Made by a program: the position numbers and the translations under genes | Shown: positions 53,201 through 62,879 of the stretch, piece after piece | How the letters are laid out: each line of letters opens with the position of its first letter | How positions within the stretch are numbered: the first letter of the stretch is position 1 | Notes under the pieces: model-generated | Database searches by the model: none | What the model was told of the DNA's origin: nothing | Seen by the model: the letters and a program-made list of their open reading frames with translations, nothing else | Origin: Nereocystis luetkeana | Taxonomy: Eukaryota > Sar > Phaeophyceae > Laminariales > Laminariaceae | Length of the DNA stretch: 64,000 nt | Assembly (NCBI GenBank): GCA_031213475.1 | Contig: JARUPZ010000035.1 | Span: 5,012,953-5,076,952 of the forward strand | Direction: 5' to 3'

Positions 53201-53957
53201 GCGATTTGGCTTCAGTAAAAATACATACCTGGTATTAAAGAACTCCAACTTGTAAATTTTGGGGCATACTTCAAAATACCAAGTTGGGATGAGGGTTATA
53301 AAGATTGCCTCAGAACATCATCCAAGTTGTGGGCAAAGTGTATGGCGATGCCCCCACATACGCGCTGGCCTCATCTTCACCGCTTTTGGTCGTACATGGT
53401 ACTTTGAGGTGTCTCAAAAGGACGTACGTAAGGCGTCAATGTGCTGGCATAATTTGGCATGGTGGTAGCTCCCTCAGCCAAGGGGATGTTTGTACTGAGG
53501 GTAGATCCTGGTCCAGTAACCAGCCCGACCAAATCTACTGGCAGTGCATGTTCCCCGGCTGAAGGAGCTGCATATTTTTTATATACTATATGTATATATT
53601 AGGATACAATTTACGTACGTCCCACTTACACCCCTCACAGTACAACATAAAACCCTTTCTTTCTTGCCGCTGTTTACTCGGCGTTTTTTCCCTCGTGCCT
53701 TTCCGGTACATCTTATTGGTATACATTTTATATTTTTGTTGCTTTGGCATTCTGTTGTACTGCAGTATTAGTTTTTTTTGTCACTCTTCTCTGTGTATAG
53801 CAGTAGTGTCGATTGACGACAGCAACCACTTTTCGTCACTCTTCTCTGTGTACAGCAGTAGTGTCGATCGACGACACCAACCACCCCAGGCCGACATTGA
53901 GCCCTTGTTGTGAAGGAAACTCACACTACCGTAAGCGTCAACGCGAATTATTTCGAC
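41206..53957 (-). CDS. FAD-dependent amine oxidase, polyamine-oxidase-like (at least 7 exons, N terminus not found)
   Basis: Flavin amine oxidase fold. Exons from the 5' side: 53957-53925 (tentative, 33 nt), 52866-52672, 48265-47978, 46012-45944, 44927-44799, 44058-43892, 42692-42198, 41275-41206 (stop at 41206-41208). All junctions are GT-AG and in phase, giving about 481 residues. Family signatures: VDLGAELIHGDETSLYRLAK, DPDFVHLNNYFDSL, AIAGYANTVGAALED, LRGTCFLHHKWEVDGD, DSLGRVVDELSAGL, PVADIKY, GGVTVTCRDG, STLPLSVL, NIVKVILKFD, VHDWADEPFVRGGY, then GKLFFAGEHTNTPTGMTVHA and ALDSGERVALEVMKAV at the FAD-binding C terminus. The dinucleotide-binding G-x-G-x-x-G exon that should come first was not found to the right and may lie beyond 64000. 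Without it the gene cannot be called complete. Substrate class (polyamine or other amine) is undecided. Confidence 0.8.
43267..43385. repeat. Degenerate minisatellite
   Basis: About eight short units of ACGCTAAGGTGC or similar, each with GCTAAGG and CAC. Amine oxidase intron. Confidence 0.55.
43411..43510. repeat. Foldback repeat F2
   Basis: TTTAACCCGTTTAGAACAGC ... CCCCAAAACGGGACCGCAG ... AAGGGTCAAG. About 100 bp, hairpin-forming, in an amine oxidase intron. Confidence 0.65.
44068..44160. repeat. Tandem repeat next to an exon
   Basis: Two units of about 45 bp, each starting CCAGATGCAAAACAAAA, beginning 10 bp beyond the acceptor of amine oxidase exon 43892-44058. Confidence 0.65.
44495..44735. 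repeat. Degenerate tandem repeat
   Basis: Units of about 55 bp with CACACTAATCCCAAGTAGTTTG and CCCAAAAATGACC, between two amine oxidase exons. Confidence 0.55.
44900..45255 (-). repeat. Triplicated intron/exon edge in the amine oxidase
   Basis: The first bases of exon 44799-44927 with its upstream flank occur three times: at about 44905-44955 (the real acceptor), 45103-45160 and 45210-45255. Each has GCAGTTGCACT or GCACCTGCGCT, then a short variable stretch, then TTGCCCGTGGCG or TTGGCCCGTGGCG. Only the first continues into family-like protein (PVADIKY...). Confidence 0.6.
45627..45733. mobile_element. TTACGGGGG-type MITE, copy 4
   Basis: Arms CACGGGGGGCCATATT and ATGGTCCCCCGTAATA, with AATAGGACC and GGTCCTATT inside. 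Lies in an amine oxidase intron. Confidence 0.7.
46262..46313. repeat. (ATC)n/(ACC)n microsatellite
   Basis: CATCATCATCATTGTCATCA then ACCACCACCATCACCATGA. Amine oxidase intron. Confidence 0.8.
47745..47915 (+). repeat. Dispersed repeat family D3
   Basis: CATGGCATTGCGTTGCCTAC ... GTGTCGGCACGAACACTGG ... GTCGACGGGTAGAAATGACG. Contains TACCTGGTA (47779). Lies in an amine oxidase intron. Confidence 0.55.
48838..49215. repeat. GATC-dense dispersed repeat interrupted by a MITE
   Basis: CATGATCTAGATCTTTTGGC before and GTGGGATCTGTACGATACGG after the MITE at 48911-49018. Blocks match those at 34115 and 16045. Confidence 0.5.
48911..49018. mobile_element. TTACGGGGG-type MITE, copy 5, inside a GATC-rich repeat
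   Basis: TATTACGGGGGACCATAT to ATGGTCCCCCGAAATA. GATC-rich repeat sequence lies on both sides (48838-48910 and 49019-49215), so this MITE arrived after that repeat. Confidence 0.7.
49367..49483. repeat. Tandem duplication, 58 bp x 2
   Basis: Two near-identical units, each with CGTACGTAGCTACTCTAAAG and CCAGGTATGTAATA. The second carries an exact TACCAGGTA (49446); the first reads CACCAGGTA. Confidence 0.75.
49699..50603. mobile_element. hAT-like non-autonomous transposon made of GGGTC arrays
   Basis: 905 bp. The left end CAGGGCTTTCGCGGGT and the reverse complement of the right end, CAGGGCTTTTCGCGGGT, form terminal inverted repeats that begin CAGGG, as in many hAT elements. Flanking 8-mers AGATATTG (49691-49698) and AAATATTG (50604-50611) match at 7 of 8, the size of a hAT target duplication. 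Both halves are arrays of GACCC/GGGTC pentamers in units of about 43 bp, oriented inward. The centre (about 50080-50235) is unique. There is no transposase, so mobility would need a helper. Confidence 0.75.
51507..51529. repeat. Poly-T tract
   Basis: Uninterrupted run of more than 20 T, in an amine oxidase intron. Confidence 0.9.
51665..51945 (-). repeat. Dispersed repeat D4, reversed copy
   Basis: Reverse-complement match to 37805-38045, with about 28 bp more in the middle. Lies in an amine oxidase intron. Confidence 0.6.
52341..52440. repeat. Foldback repeat F2
   Basis: AGAACCGCAGTCCCGTTTGG facing CCCCAAAACGGGACTGCAG, with a short AAATTATAAGTAG centre. Lies in the intron just downstream of amine oxidase exon 52672-52866. 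Confidence 0.7.
53776..53882. repeat. Tandem duplication, about 55 bp x 2
   Basis: CACTCTTCTCTGTGTATAGC ... CAGTAGTGTCGAT.GACGACA repeats twice, close to the tentative 33-nt exon. Confidence 0.75.
53925..53957 (-). CDS. Tentative 33-nt exon of the amine oxidase
   Basis: On the minus strand GCCGCAG precedes and GTGAGT follows a phase-0 segment reading VEIIRVDAYGS. Joined to the next exon it gives ...RVDAYGS-VDLGAELIHG, where the family has a short strand before the GAE/GAS-IHG motif. The splice signals are good, but so short an exon could be chance. Confidence 0.35.
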
Positions 53958-54119
53958 CTGCGGCGACCCCAGCGCCCCCACCTCACCAGTCAGGGGGGGG
54001 GGCTGCGTTACCGACTTCGCTCAACCAGTACATTGATGCAGTCCAGTATACTGCTCACTGACGCAGTCAGGACAAAATCTACTGATTGAGGCTGCCGGTG
54101 TCCAGTCGAAAACTAATCG

Positions 54120-54345
54120 CGTGAAAACGGGCGTCCGGCAGACCGCTTCCAGCGGGGCCCTCCGGCAGGGCGTCTTCGGCGCTCCTCCCTCGCCAGCCGG
54201 GGAGAGGCGATGGGGGCGATGGCGGCGATGGCGGCGGCTTCACCGCGAGCTGGATCCTGTTCGCGCCCAGACTGGTTGTTGGGTCCGGCAGGATCCAGGT
54301 TCCTGGTTGCGGAGGAACCCTTGTCCTGGCTGAAACTTCAGTACC
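54120..54345. other. GC-rich block, possible exon
   Basis: A patch of high GC with a short GGCGAT-type repeat near 54207-54237. On the minus strand one frame reads KPPPSPPSPPSPLPG, a Pro/Ser pattern common in algal wall proteins but easily produced by a triplet repeat. No splice sites pair well with the neighbouring amine oxidase exons. Confidence 0.2.
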
Positions 54346-55176
54346 AGTACCAGTACTACCTATTAATAGCGCAAATCGAACATGTCAAGCGAGCCCCAAT
54401 TACGCATTGCCCCCCGCGCCGACTTGTGAGCATTCTATACTATTGATACTACAGCAGTACTACGAGTACATGCATACTATTATTAGTATAGCCGGCTAAA
54501 GAGGCTACGGAAGTACGTACCAGGTAATTGATTATGGGGGAGCAAATAAGTCAGAACCAAACATGTTGCGTGAAGATAGTGGGCTGGTTCTGCCTCTACT
54601 CTGTAGTACATGTTTTTCGGGTTCCGACTAATCCAAAAAAATGCACGTACTGTTCGTGCAAGGCCATGATATTTGCACGGTTCTTTTTGTCGTCACCTGG
54701 CACCCCGTCCCCATGTGGTACTTTGGCCCCGCAATGGGCTCATCCCTTTTGGCACCCTGCTCCCACTTACTTAGTGGTACAGACATGCCGCCGGAGCCCC
54801 ACCTCGCACCCTCATCCCAATTGGGACCATGTACGCCATGTATGTGCGTGTATACACATTTTTTTCAATATTTATTCTTCCTTGTCCGTATGATATGAAA
54901 GAAGTCTTTTTTTCGTGGGTGTATAACAAGCCTGCTTTGTTTATGGTTGACGAAAGCAGGAACGAGAGGGCAGACAGAGGGCAGTAACGGACCAGACCGA
55001 CTACGTACTGCTGTAGTAGATGGCGCCAGTCCATGTCTACGTTACTCGTACTACACACTGTTGCGGCTGCCTGAAGGGTACTTATTGATTGTTGTTGTTG
55101 TTGTTGTGCTTCGGCTTTTGCCTGCCATTTCCCTTCGTTTTCAGTATTACTCTCTTTATATGTGGTAGTATTGTTT

Positions 55177-55275
55177 TTTAACCCTTTCAGAACCGCAGCC
55201 CCATTTTGGGGACAACCCGCTCAAATTCTAAGTAATTTGTCCCCAAACGGGATTGCGGTCCTAAAAGGGTTAAGC
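55177..55275. repeat. Foldback repeat F2
   Basis: TTAACCCTTTCAGAACCGC at the left and GCGGTCCTAAAAGGGTTAA at the right, near-perfect complements with GGGGACAA/TTGTCCCC arms inside. Confidence 0.75.
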
Positions 55276-55397
55276 TCGTTCGATTTTGTCTGCCACATCT
55301 CCTGCGAAAGGGGGACAACAACTTTTTTTTTGTTTCTTTCGTTTTATCTCTTTCGTAGAATGCGTATGTTGTGCCTGTCGTACCCAGTACGACGACA

Positions 55398-55611
55398 TGG
55401 CATTGCATTGTCTACTCTGCTTACACTAACTGTAGTATCCCTGTGTCGTACTATTAATATTAATAACAGTTTTGTGACCACAACACCGAACTTGTGTCTC
55501 TGTATCATGAATAATAGGATTGAACAATCAGAACGGACAGTGGTTGTGTCTCTCTAGGATATCGACGGGTAGAAATGACGGATCAAATGTGAAGAACACA
55601 CACCCACACGA
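55398..55611 (+). repeat. Dispersed repeat family D3
   Basis: CATGGCATTGCATTGTCTAC ... TTTGTGACCACA ... ATCGACGGGTAGAAATGACG ... AATGTGAAGAACACACACCC. It carries two overlapping TATTAATA (55452, 55458) at a point where the 58972 copy has a plain GTA-G junction. Confidence 0.6.
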
Positions 55612-55666
55612 CACCTCCGGTTATCACATACTTACATCGGTATCGGATTTACGTGCAAATCTGACT

Positions 55667-55967
55667 TTTACGGGGGACCATAGTGAATAAGACCTGCGAT
55701 AACAACAAAATCCTATATATTTACCTACTTCTACCAACGATATTTGGTCCTAGGCACAATTCGATGCGAGTAGACGAGGGAAGAAAAGGCTGAAATCTTC
55801 TCGCGATGAAAATGAAGGCACGTACCGTAGCGGGAAGGGGGTGGAAGAACCTGCTATGTGACCCCGGATCTGAGTTACGAGTTGGAAGGAGAGAGAGAAG
55901 ACGATGTGCGAAGATAATAAATGGGATGAGCAAAAAAAATAAAAAAATACTATGCCCCCCCGTAATA
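55667..55967. mobile_element. TTACGGGGG-type MITE, copy 6, split by a SINE fragment
   Basis: The left part (55667-55752) runs from TTTACGGGGGACCATAG through TTGGTCCTA. The right end resumes at TACTATG near 55948 and closes with CCCCCCCGTAATAG. The 195 bp between are the 3' body of SINE family A with its A-rich tail, a clear nested insertion. Confidence 0.75.
55753..55947 (+). mobile_element. SINE family A, 5'-truncated copy 3
   Basis: Begins at the GGCACAATTCGATGCGAG point of the SINE body, lacks the tRNA-like head, and ends in an A-rich tail. 5' truncation is usual for elements copied by LINE machinery. It sits inside MITE copy 6. Confidence 0.8.
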
Positions 55968-56712
55968 GCATCGCACGTAAGTGCAATTTCTCCGCCTCTC
56001 CCGCACTATTAATAGTAATAGTTTTAAATGAAACAATTGTGAAAACCAAGACTGAAAAGTAACCAAGGCGAAACTAAGGTTCATTCTTATCGGAGAGCGT
56101 TTTTTCCATAATTTCCAAAGTTTGGAAATAAGCGGAGATATGTATCAATATACGGAGGCGTTCTGTCACTATTCGTGAAATTCTCCAGAACCAAAAATAT
56201 CAAGTTCGTTAACAGTCCAATATTTGGAAAAAAAACAGGAAAATATGGAAGATTGAAGAATTGCGCGAAAAAAATGTCGAAAATTTGGAAAAAAAGCTCT
56301 CCGATAAGAATGACCCTAATTGTCTCCGTTTATTTGGTGATTCCGACGTCGGCTGAATCGTACGATGAAATCGCACGAACCGGCTCTCTGTTAACAAACC
56401 AAAATCTACGGCCGATGGTGGCGGGTTGTTCAGGTTATAACCGTTTTACCACGTTTTCTCCCCGCGTTTTCCCGGCAGCTTCATCGGTTTTCATAGGCGA
56501 AAAAAACGTTACATGTACTTCCAAAATAACTTTCCCGCACACGCCTGTTGGGTTTCCAAAAACTGGGTGTAACCGGTTGTTCTGAAAGAAGCCCACGTGC
56601 TGGCGGGTTGTTCAGGTTATAACCGATCTACCGCGATTTCCCTCCGCTTTTCCCGGTAACTTCACCAGTTTAAATAGGAGGAAAAAACGTTACATACGTG
56701 GTACCAGGTATA

Positions 56713-56812
56713 CTTTAACCCCTTTAGAACCGCAGTCCCGTTTTGGGGACAAACTACTTGAAATTTGACTGGTTTGCCCCCAAAACAGAACTGCGGCTCT
56801 AAAAGGGTTAAG
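56713..56812. repeat. Foldback repeat F2
   Basis: CTTTAACCCCTTTAGAACCG at the left, GGCTCTAAAAGGGTTAAG at the right. A TACCAGGTA lies 3 bp outside its left end (56702-56710). Confidence 0.75.
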
Positions 56813-57311
56813 ATAACTTACCCGCAAACGCTTGCTGGGTTTCCAAAAGCTGGGAATAAACCGTTGTTCTGAAATATGCCCACGTCAGCCCCAACGCCCC
56901 AACCCTACTGTAAGTACGAAAACAACTTTAAAAGGTTGATGCCAAGCTGCATGGTAAAAACGGAATGGTGAAATGAAGAAATGGCCAGCTGGAAACGATG
57001 AAATGATGCGGTGAAAGACGCCATGAATACTGCTGTTGCTGTAGTTTTGGGCATCGAATCAGAATTTCCGATAAATCGGAAATCGTACCGTACAGGTTAC
57101 CAAACCTATAACGAAAGTGTCCGGATATCTGAAATAACGAAAGAACACCTCTCGTCTAGAGAGGAGAGGGTGTCGCTTTAACCCCCCCCCCCCCCCCGGT
57201 TGAGCGGCGTGATGTGCCAGCAGATAACGCTCCTCGGGGCCCGGCAATACCATGACCTGCTTGTCTGTTACTTCCTATTTCCGCCCCGTATATCGTTTGT
57301 CGGGGTACATG

Positions 57312-57639
57312 GGCGTCCCAGGTGGCTTGGTAGGTGGTCCGCGTGCCTATCAAGATCAATTTCGTGGGTACAAGTCCCGCCGAGTGCATGCTCGCAAGGG
57401 CTTTTTCTCGCATGAAATAAATTGATTAGCGGAAAGCGCGAGAGCGTGAGTTAGCTACATTCGATGAAAATCGACGAGCAGTGGGAATGCTGAACCCTAT
57501 GCGCGACAAAAAATAAAGGCACGTACCGGGGGGGAGAAGGGTAGTCACCTGTGACCACGGCTTGTCCAGAAGGTCGTCGAGGGTAAAACCTCCTACGAGT
57601 TAGGCTGGAAAATGAAAGTGATTGAAAAAAACAAAACGA
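57312..57639 (+). mobile_element. SINE family B, copy 2
   Basis: Same unit as at 9181, with a clearer tRNA-like head: GGCTTGGTAGGTGG (A-box-like) and GTGGGTACAAGTCCCGC (a T-arm hairpin, B-box-like). It ends in an A-rich tail. Confidence 0.65.
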
Positions 57640-58133
57640 TAGAAATCGGCATCGGTGTTTTCAGCGATCCGATCTGATCCGATGAATACATTTTGTAAAG
57701 AATAAAAAAAGTCGGAGATATTAGGCCCGTATCGGATCGAAATCGACTATCGTTCCGACATCCAACACTGGGTGTCAGCTCGTACCACAAACTGCTGCCG
57801 CCACCTGGAAGGTACTTTGGGCTTTGGTCTGCCTGTTATTTCCCCTTTGTTCTTTTTACTTTATTATTTTTTTCCCTTGGTTCTTTGTCTTACTCTGTTT
57901 ACAAGCAGTGGTGTTTTCGTTATTTTTTCCTTTTTTTTCCAGCTCGTTCTTTTTCAAGTGTTGGCCACCTCGCTTGCGCGGGGGGGGGGGGCACGACAGA
58001 TTGTTTCTCCTAGTTTTTGCTTTCATTTTTTTGTTATTCTCTTTCGATTTGTCTCCTTTGTTTTTGTTTTCTCTTTGATTGTTTCTTTTCGTTTCACTAT
58101 TTCATAAATTGTGTATGTCGTGCCTGTCGTATC

Positions 58134-58265
58134 TAGTTGTTGTTGTTGTTGTTCTCACATTAAATCTCTGACGAAGGAGACCGTGGTCACACAAAGGTGC
58201 TGGAGCCCTAGGAAGATCCGAAAAACGAAAAAAATCGAAAATTCGGCTGCCTCAAAATACACGAG
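58134..58265 (+). repeat. Dispersed repeat D2, 3' part
   Basis: (TTG)n then CTCACATTAA, CTGACGAAGGAG, GGTGCTGGAGCCCTAGGAAG, TCCGAAAAAC; matches 20355-20490 closely. Confidence 0.6.
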
Positions 58266-58971
58266 ACGAAAAAAGCGCACGCAAGATAAAACCAATGTGC
58301 AAAACTGAACTAACATGGCCGCGGGTATATCCTCTCAACTATAACATAGATAGAAGAGTACCCCCGTTCCCACCACTAACCAACTCGTGGCTGCTGACTA
58401 CAGCGGATGCTGTCTGAAGTGCTGCCTGCACCCTACGGAACGCACGGTAGTCGTGAAAACGAAAGAGGAACACACCTGCCTGCTATCTGGAGTGCTGTCA
58501 GAGTGAAGATTCGCGGATATGCAGTGAACAAAGGAGCAATCGAACCTTACTACCACACGAATATCAACGATCGCCATCTCTTCCTGGACTGTCTGACACA
58601 AAAAGGTGCAGCACAGTTATGATACCACGTCCCTGATAATTGCGTAGGTTATTCCCCATGAAGGGTATACAACTCGTTAAACTACAAAAACCAGTGACGA
58701 GTACCGGTAGATACTATTCTGCCTCGTGAAAAACAAAACCAGGAAAAAACAAACTATGACTGCTTCTCTCGTGATGATAGTGTGCGCGCAAATCATGGGT
58801 CTCCATGCACCGTCTTCCTGCCGCTCTTCATGGCCGCATCATCGCCTTGGCCCAATCCACCCGCTCCTTTGCGCGTGCACTCGTTGCCATTCCCTTCCAG
58901 TCGTTTCCCTTTCTCCGTCATCCTGAAAAACAAAATGCTCCTCGCACTTGCGGTTCTGATCTGGGAATAAT

Positions 58972-59155
58972 GACATGGCTTTGCATTGCCCACTGCAGTG
59001 CATACTGCACACGTGGCAACGTAGTATCTCTGTGGCGTAGCTTTGTGACCACAGAACTTGTATCTCTTCTAGGATTGGAGAATCGGCACGGACACTGGTT
59101 GTGCTGGATGTCGACGGATAGAAAGAACGGTTTAATGTGAAGAACACACACACAT
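58972..59155 (+). repeat. Dispersed repeat family D3
   Basis: ATGGCTTTGCATTGCCCAC ... CTTTGTGACCACAGAACTTG ... GAATCGGCACGGACACTGG ... GTCGACGGATAGAAAGAACG ... GTGAAGAACACACACAC. It has neither TACCWGGTA nor TATTAATA and serves as the empty reference for the family. Confidence 0.6.
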
Positions 59156-59280
59156 AAACTAAACAACCGTCTCCACCACCAAATAGGCGATTCCTTCCCG
59201 TGCAGGCTGGAGTTGAGAGCCGAGAGCACGACACACAATACCGATTACTTCTATTCCATGGTTGATGTGCGCTGGCACTA

Positions 59281-59736
59281 TTAACCCTTTAAGAACCGTA
59301 GTCCTCTTTTGGGGACAAACTAGCCTAAGATGAACGCCATGAAACCGGTCGCCCCGGTGGTTCAAGTGGTTAACCTCGAATTCTACTTGTTTGAGTCCTG
59401 GGTTCGAGCCCCAGGGGGGTCGGACTTTGACTTTATTTGCAAAAATAAAAATAAAAAAGGATTCAATTGTTGAGAGCGCCTTGCAGCGTGGGTAGGCACA
59501 ATTCGATGCGAGTCGACGAGGGAAGCAAAGGCTGAAATCTTCTCGCGATAAAAATGAAGGCACGTACCGTAGCAGGAAGGGGGGAGAAGAGCCTGCTATG
59601 TGACCCCGGATCTGAGTTACGAGTTGGAAGGAGAGAGAGAAGAAGACGGGCGAAGATAATAAATGGGATGAGAAAAAAAAAAAAAAAATCTAAGTATTTT
59701 GTCCCCGAAACGAGACTGCGGTCCTAAAAGGGTTAA
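59281..59736. repeat. Foldback repeat F2 split by a SINE
   Basis: Left arm TTAACCCTTTAAGAACCG ... GGGGACAAAC (59281-59340) and right arm AAGTATTTTGTCCCC ... CCTAAAAGGGTTAA (59689-59736), separated by the 343-bp SINE A copy 2. Confidence 0.75.
59346..59688 (+). mobile_element. SINE family A, full-length copy 2, inside a foldback repeat
   Basis: Same A box, B box and body as the 10458 copy, ending in a run of about 16 A. It splits a foldback repeat whose left arm is at 59281-59340 and right arm at 59689-59736. Confidence 0.82.
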
Positions 59737-60919
59737 TATCTGAAATAGAGCGCTGAGCGTAGTGACGTTCACTGCAGAAACCATAGAGCACTTCGCGTCA
59801 ATATTGGAAATGCGAACCTCGCTTCTACAGCAGCATTCTAGGTAGCGTGGGATCGGGGTGCTTGGTGGGCCCTGCCGGCGGCAAAACATTTACCGGGTGT
59901 GAGTTTGGAGCGTCTACAGTAGGTCGGGGTGGGTGGAATCAGGATACCAAGCGGGAGCAGGGTCCAAATAGGTTGACCCTTTTCTTTGGGTGACAGCCCC
60001 TACCAGGTGCGTACCTGGTAGCACTTATGATATGAACCTACGCGTTGTGTGTTTGGCCAATGGAACATCCCCAAATATAGTTACGAGTATTAAAATAGAG
60101 TATTATTCAATCTTAATATTTGACCGATTGATAAAAGGGAGGAACGCGTGTTTCCTCACCTGGAACGCAACTTTTTGTTTTCGACACATCTTCCATCAGC
60201 TTTTTCATCCCCCCGCCCCCCGATTTTGCCTCCGATTTTTTTAGAGAAAAAAGGCCTATCTTTTTAGGGGGGACAAAAAATATCGTCTCCGGATGGCCCA
60301 TGCACAACTTTGAGGACAAGTATGCGATTCGTTCAGGCCTCTGGGCAGTCGTTTTCAGTCATTTTCACTCCACTGCTGTAGTAATGCTCATCGGGTGGCA
60401 CAGCTCTCGGTTGCCTGTGGGCGCCTAGAGCGCCGCTGCTCTGCTGCACAACCTTGCAGCGGCTGAAACATACAAAATCGGGGTTCCCAGTCTTTCTGGA
60501 GGCGATATTTTCGCGTGGATAGGGAACGTGGACAATTATTTTCAAGATATATATATATATATATATACCTGGTATAATCTATTACGCACCTCGAGGCGCC
60601 TTCCGCAGTCAAGCGATTGGGTATTCGGCAAAGGGGGGGATGGCAATGAGTCATCCCCTACGAACATGACAAATATTGTTGGGCAGGCTGCTTAGGGTTA
60701 GGGATAGATAGGGCAAACACAAAAAGCGGGCATCACATACCCGGTCCATTTCGAGTCAACAACGGGTACAGGTTGTCATGAGGTCAAAACACACACCCCA
60801 CGAGCCACGAGATTAACCAAAAACAAATCGTAACGGCTTGTGAGAGAAAAATGCCCGGTGGCACGCGGAAATGGTAGAGGTCATTGTTATTGGCTTTCAA
60901 CCGTTTTTTTTTTTGTGCT

Positions 60920-61014
60920 GAACCCTTTTTGGACTGCAGTTCCGTTTTGGGGACAAAATCTTTGAAATTTGACTGGTTTGCCCCCAAAACGGGGTTCCAG
61001 TTCTAAAAGGGCTT
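60920..61014. repeat. Foldback repeat F2
   Basis: GAACCCTTTTTGGACTGCAG facing GGTTCCAGTTCTAAAAGGG, with GGGGACAAAA and GCCCCCAAAAC arms. The centre (GAAATTTGACTGGTTTG) is shared with the 56713 copy. Confidence 0.7.
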
Positions 61015-62289
61015 GAACTTCTCGCCTATAGTGTGCTTTATGCAGCCTCTTCTCTCTCGTTTTCTTGCAAGCTCTTTCATCTTCGACTATCAATACGTAT
61101 CATGTCATTCGATTTAAAATATTATGCGCACTGCCTACGCATGACTGCATCATGTACTGGGACTGTACCTTTACTGTACTATCGCCGGGGAGGGGAGGAA
61201 GAGGAGCCGCGTTGAAGGAGGCGTAGCAACAGCAGGCACCCGTCGAAACTTGGCACTGGTCGTATTTTTAGTTGAGACGCCCAGTGGCTACTGCCTAATG
61301 CTGTGTTGCAATCCCTGTTTCATTAATTTCATTTTCGTTCTCGTGATGCCCTATTATTCCCTGCCAAGCCGATGGTGCTCCTCCGCCCCGTACCCTGCCA
61401 TTCTGCCTCGGCTGCACCAAGTTATTGTTATATTTGTGCTACCCTCTGCTATTCTTCCTTTTACTTCGATTCGTTTTTGTTATTTTAGCCCCCCCTTGCA
61501 GCTTGGTCCGTCTGTCTCTGTCCTCTTTATGTCGGTTGTGTAATCCTTGACTCACCAACTGGACATAGGACTGCTCGTTTTCTGCTCGTTGTTAGCTCTT
61601 TGTCTCTACTCTACTATATTCTTGCCTTGCCTTGCCTTGCCTTCCGTCTGGTCTTCTTGTGACGTCCTTATGCCGGTCTATCAGCTGGATATATCACGGG
61701 GCTGATCGCACCAGCAAACAGCAACCTTGTCCTCGGGACTCGGTCTGCGCCCTGCGCGCATGCTTGCTTCGTTTTTTCTTTTTTTTTGTTTCCTCTCTTC
61801 CTTCTGTTCCCTCTTCTTTCTTTTTTCTTTTTCCTCTTCTTTTTGTAGAGTGTTCATGTAGCAGCATGAATATGTTCCTGGTGTTATTTGGTCGCAAGTG
61901 ATACGGGATGATATACCATCGCTGGTTAGTACCGTTCCCCTTAGGTCCATCTTCACGAAACACGTTTTTTATGATACTCCGCCAACACTTTTTTCGTTTA
62001 ATTTGATTTTCATCTTTTTGATCAAAAAGCGAATCACCAAGCAGGCATTTTGACGTTTGATTCGAATAAAACAAAAAAAAGACTTCGACAAGAAGTCTTT
62101 TGGGACTTATTTTTCTTTTTGTGTTATTCAATTTGGGGAGTTTGTCCAACTCGACGTGGCATGCTTCTGAAACCGAAGCAAGCCACGCAAACTTGAGCCG
62201 TGTCGTCGACTGCTTCACAGGTAAGATCCACCATTCCGGAGGGACAGGGCCACTGGAGGAGCCGCAGCGCGAGGTCCGACGGCCCCTAG

Positions 62290-62580
62290 CACAGAGTAGA
62301 TAGACCCTTCGCAGCGCCTTGAAAAATTACAGGGCCGTCGCATACCCAGTTCTTCATCCCTCTTTGCCTCGCAAACCACACGAGCACCGACCAGGTCACG
62401 ACTTCGCTCAGAAGTTCGATCGCTGTATCCCCGTCGCTGCTGCCTGCGCGGGGCTTCGGGGCTGCGCCAGCCACCCAAGACGCCCCAAGAGCGATAGCCT
62501 CTTCGGCGGTGCCGGCAGAAACAATCGGCCGCTGACCGCGGCGCCCCGGGGAGGACGCGGGCCGTCGCTCGCCTTGTTGG
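62290..62580 (-). CDS. Unidentified GC-rich open reading frame or exon
   Basis: One minus-strand frame stays open across this GC-rich patch and ends at a stop near 62290. It contains PIVSAGTAEEAIALGASWVAG and later TAIELLSEVVTWSVLVWFARQRGMKNWVCDG. Composition resembles that of the real exons rather than the AT-rich background, but no family was recognised. There is no convincing splice acceptor and the start is unknown. On the plus strand a strong donor (CAG/GTAAGA, 62218-62225) sits next to it, so it could also be noise from a plus-strand exon. Confidence 0.22.
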
Positions 62581-62879
62581 TTGCTCTCGGGTATTCGTTG
62601 GTAGGAAGGAAGGACCCTTGTGCGTTATACGTTTTTTTTTCAAATACGCTATTCCTCGAAAGGACCTAAGTGCATATTTTTTTTACGAAGTTCCATTCCA
62701 ATTTAATCAAATTCATTTTTTCCAGTTCGATTATCATGAAAAAAGTTTCTCGTCAAGACGGACCCTTACGGACTGGTATGATACTGCCCGCGCGCACTGT
62801 TTCGTACTTGTTGGTTTCTCCCATCAAGTAGCCTTTTTGTTACAGCCTGTTTGGCCATCACATGCAGGATTTCAGGGGA

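Noticed and set aside
59160-59270. Minus-strand reading VIGIVCRALGSQLQPAREGIAYLVVET as the missing FAD-binding exon
   Set aside because: Hydrophobic pattern is suggestive, but G-x-G-x-x-G is absent and no usable donor follows.
61694-62218. Minus-strand open frame of about 174 codons
   Set aside because: Its C-terminal half is the complement of a TC-rich tract (poly Lys/Glu). No ATG-supported start or family resemblance.
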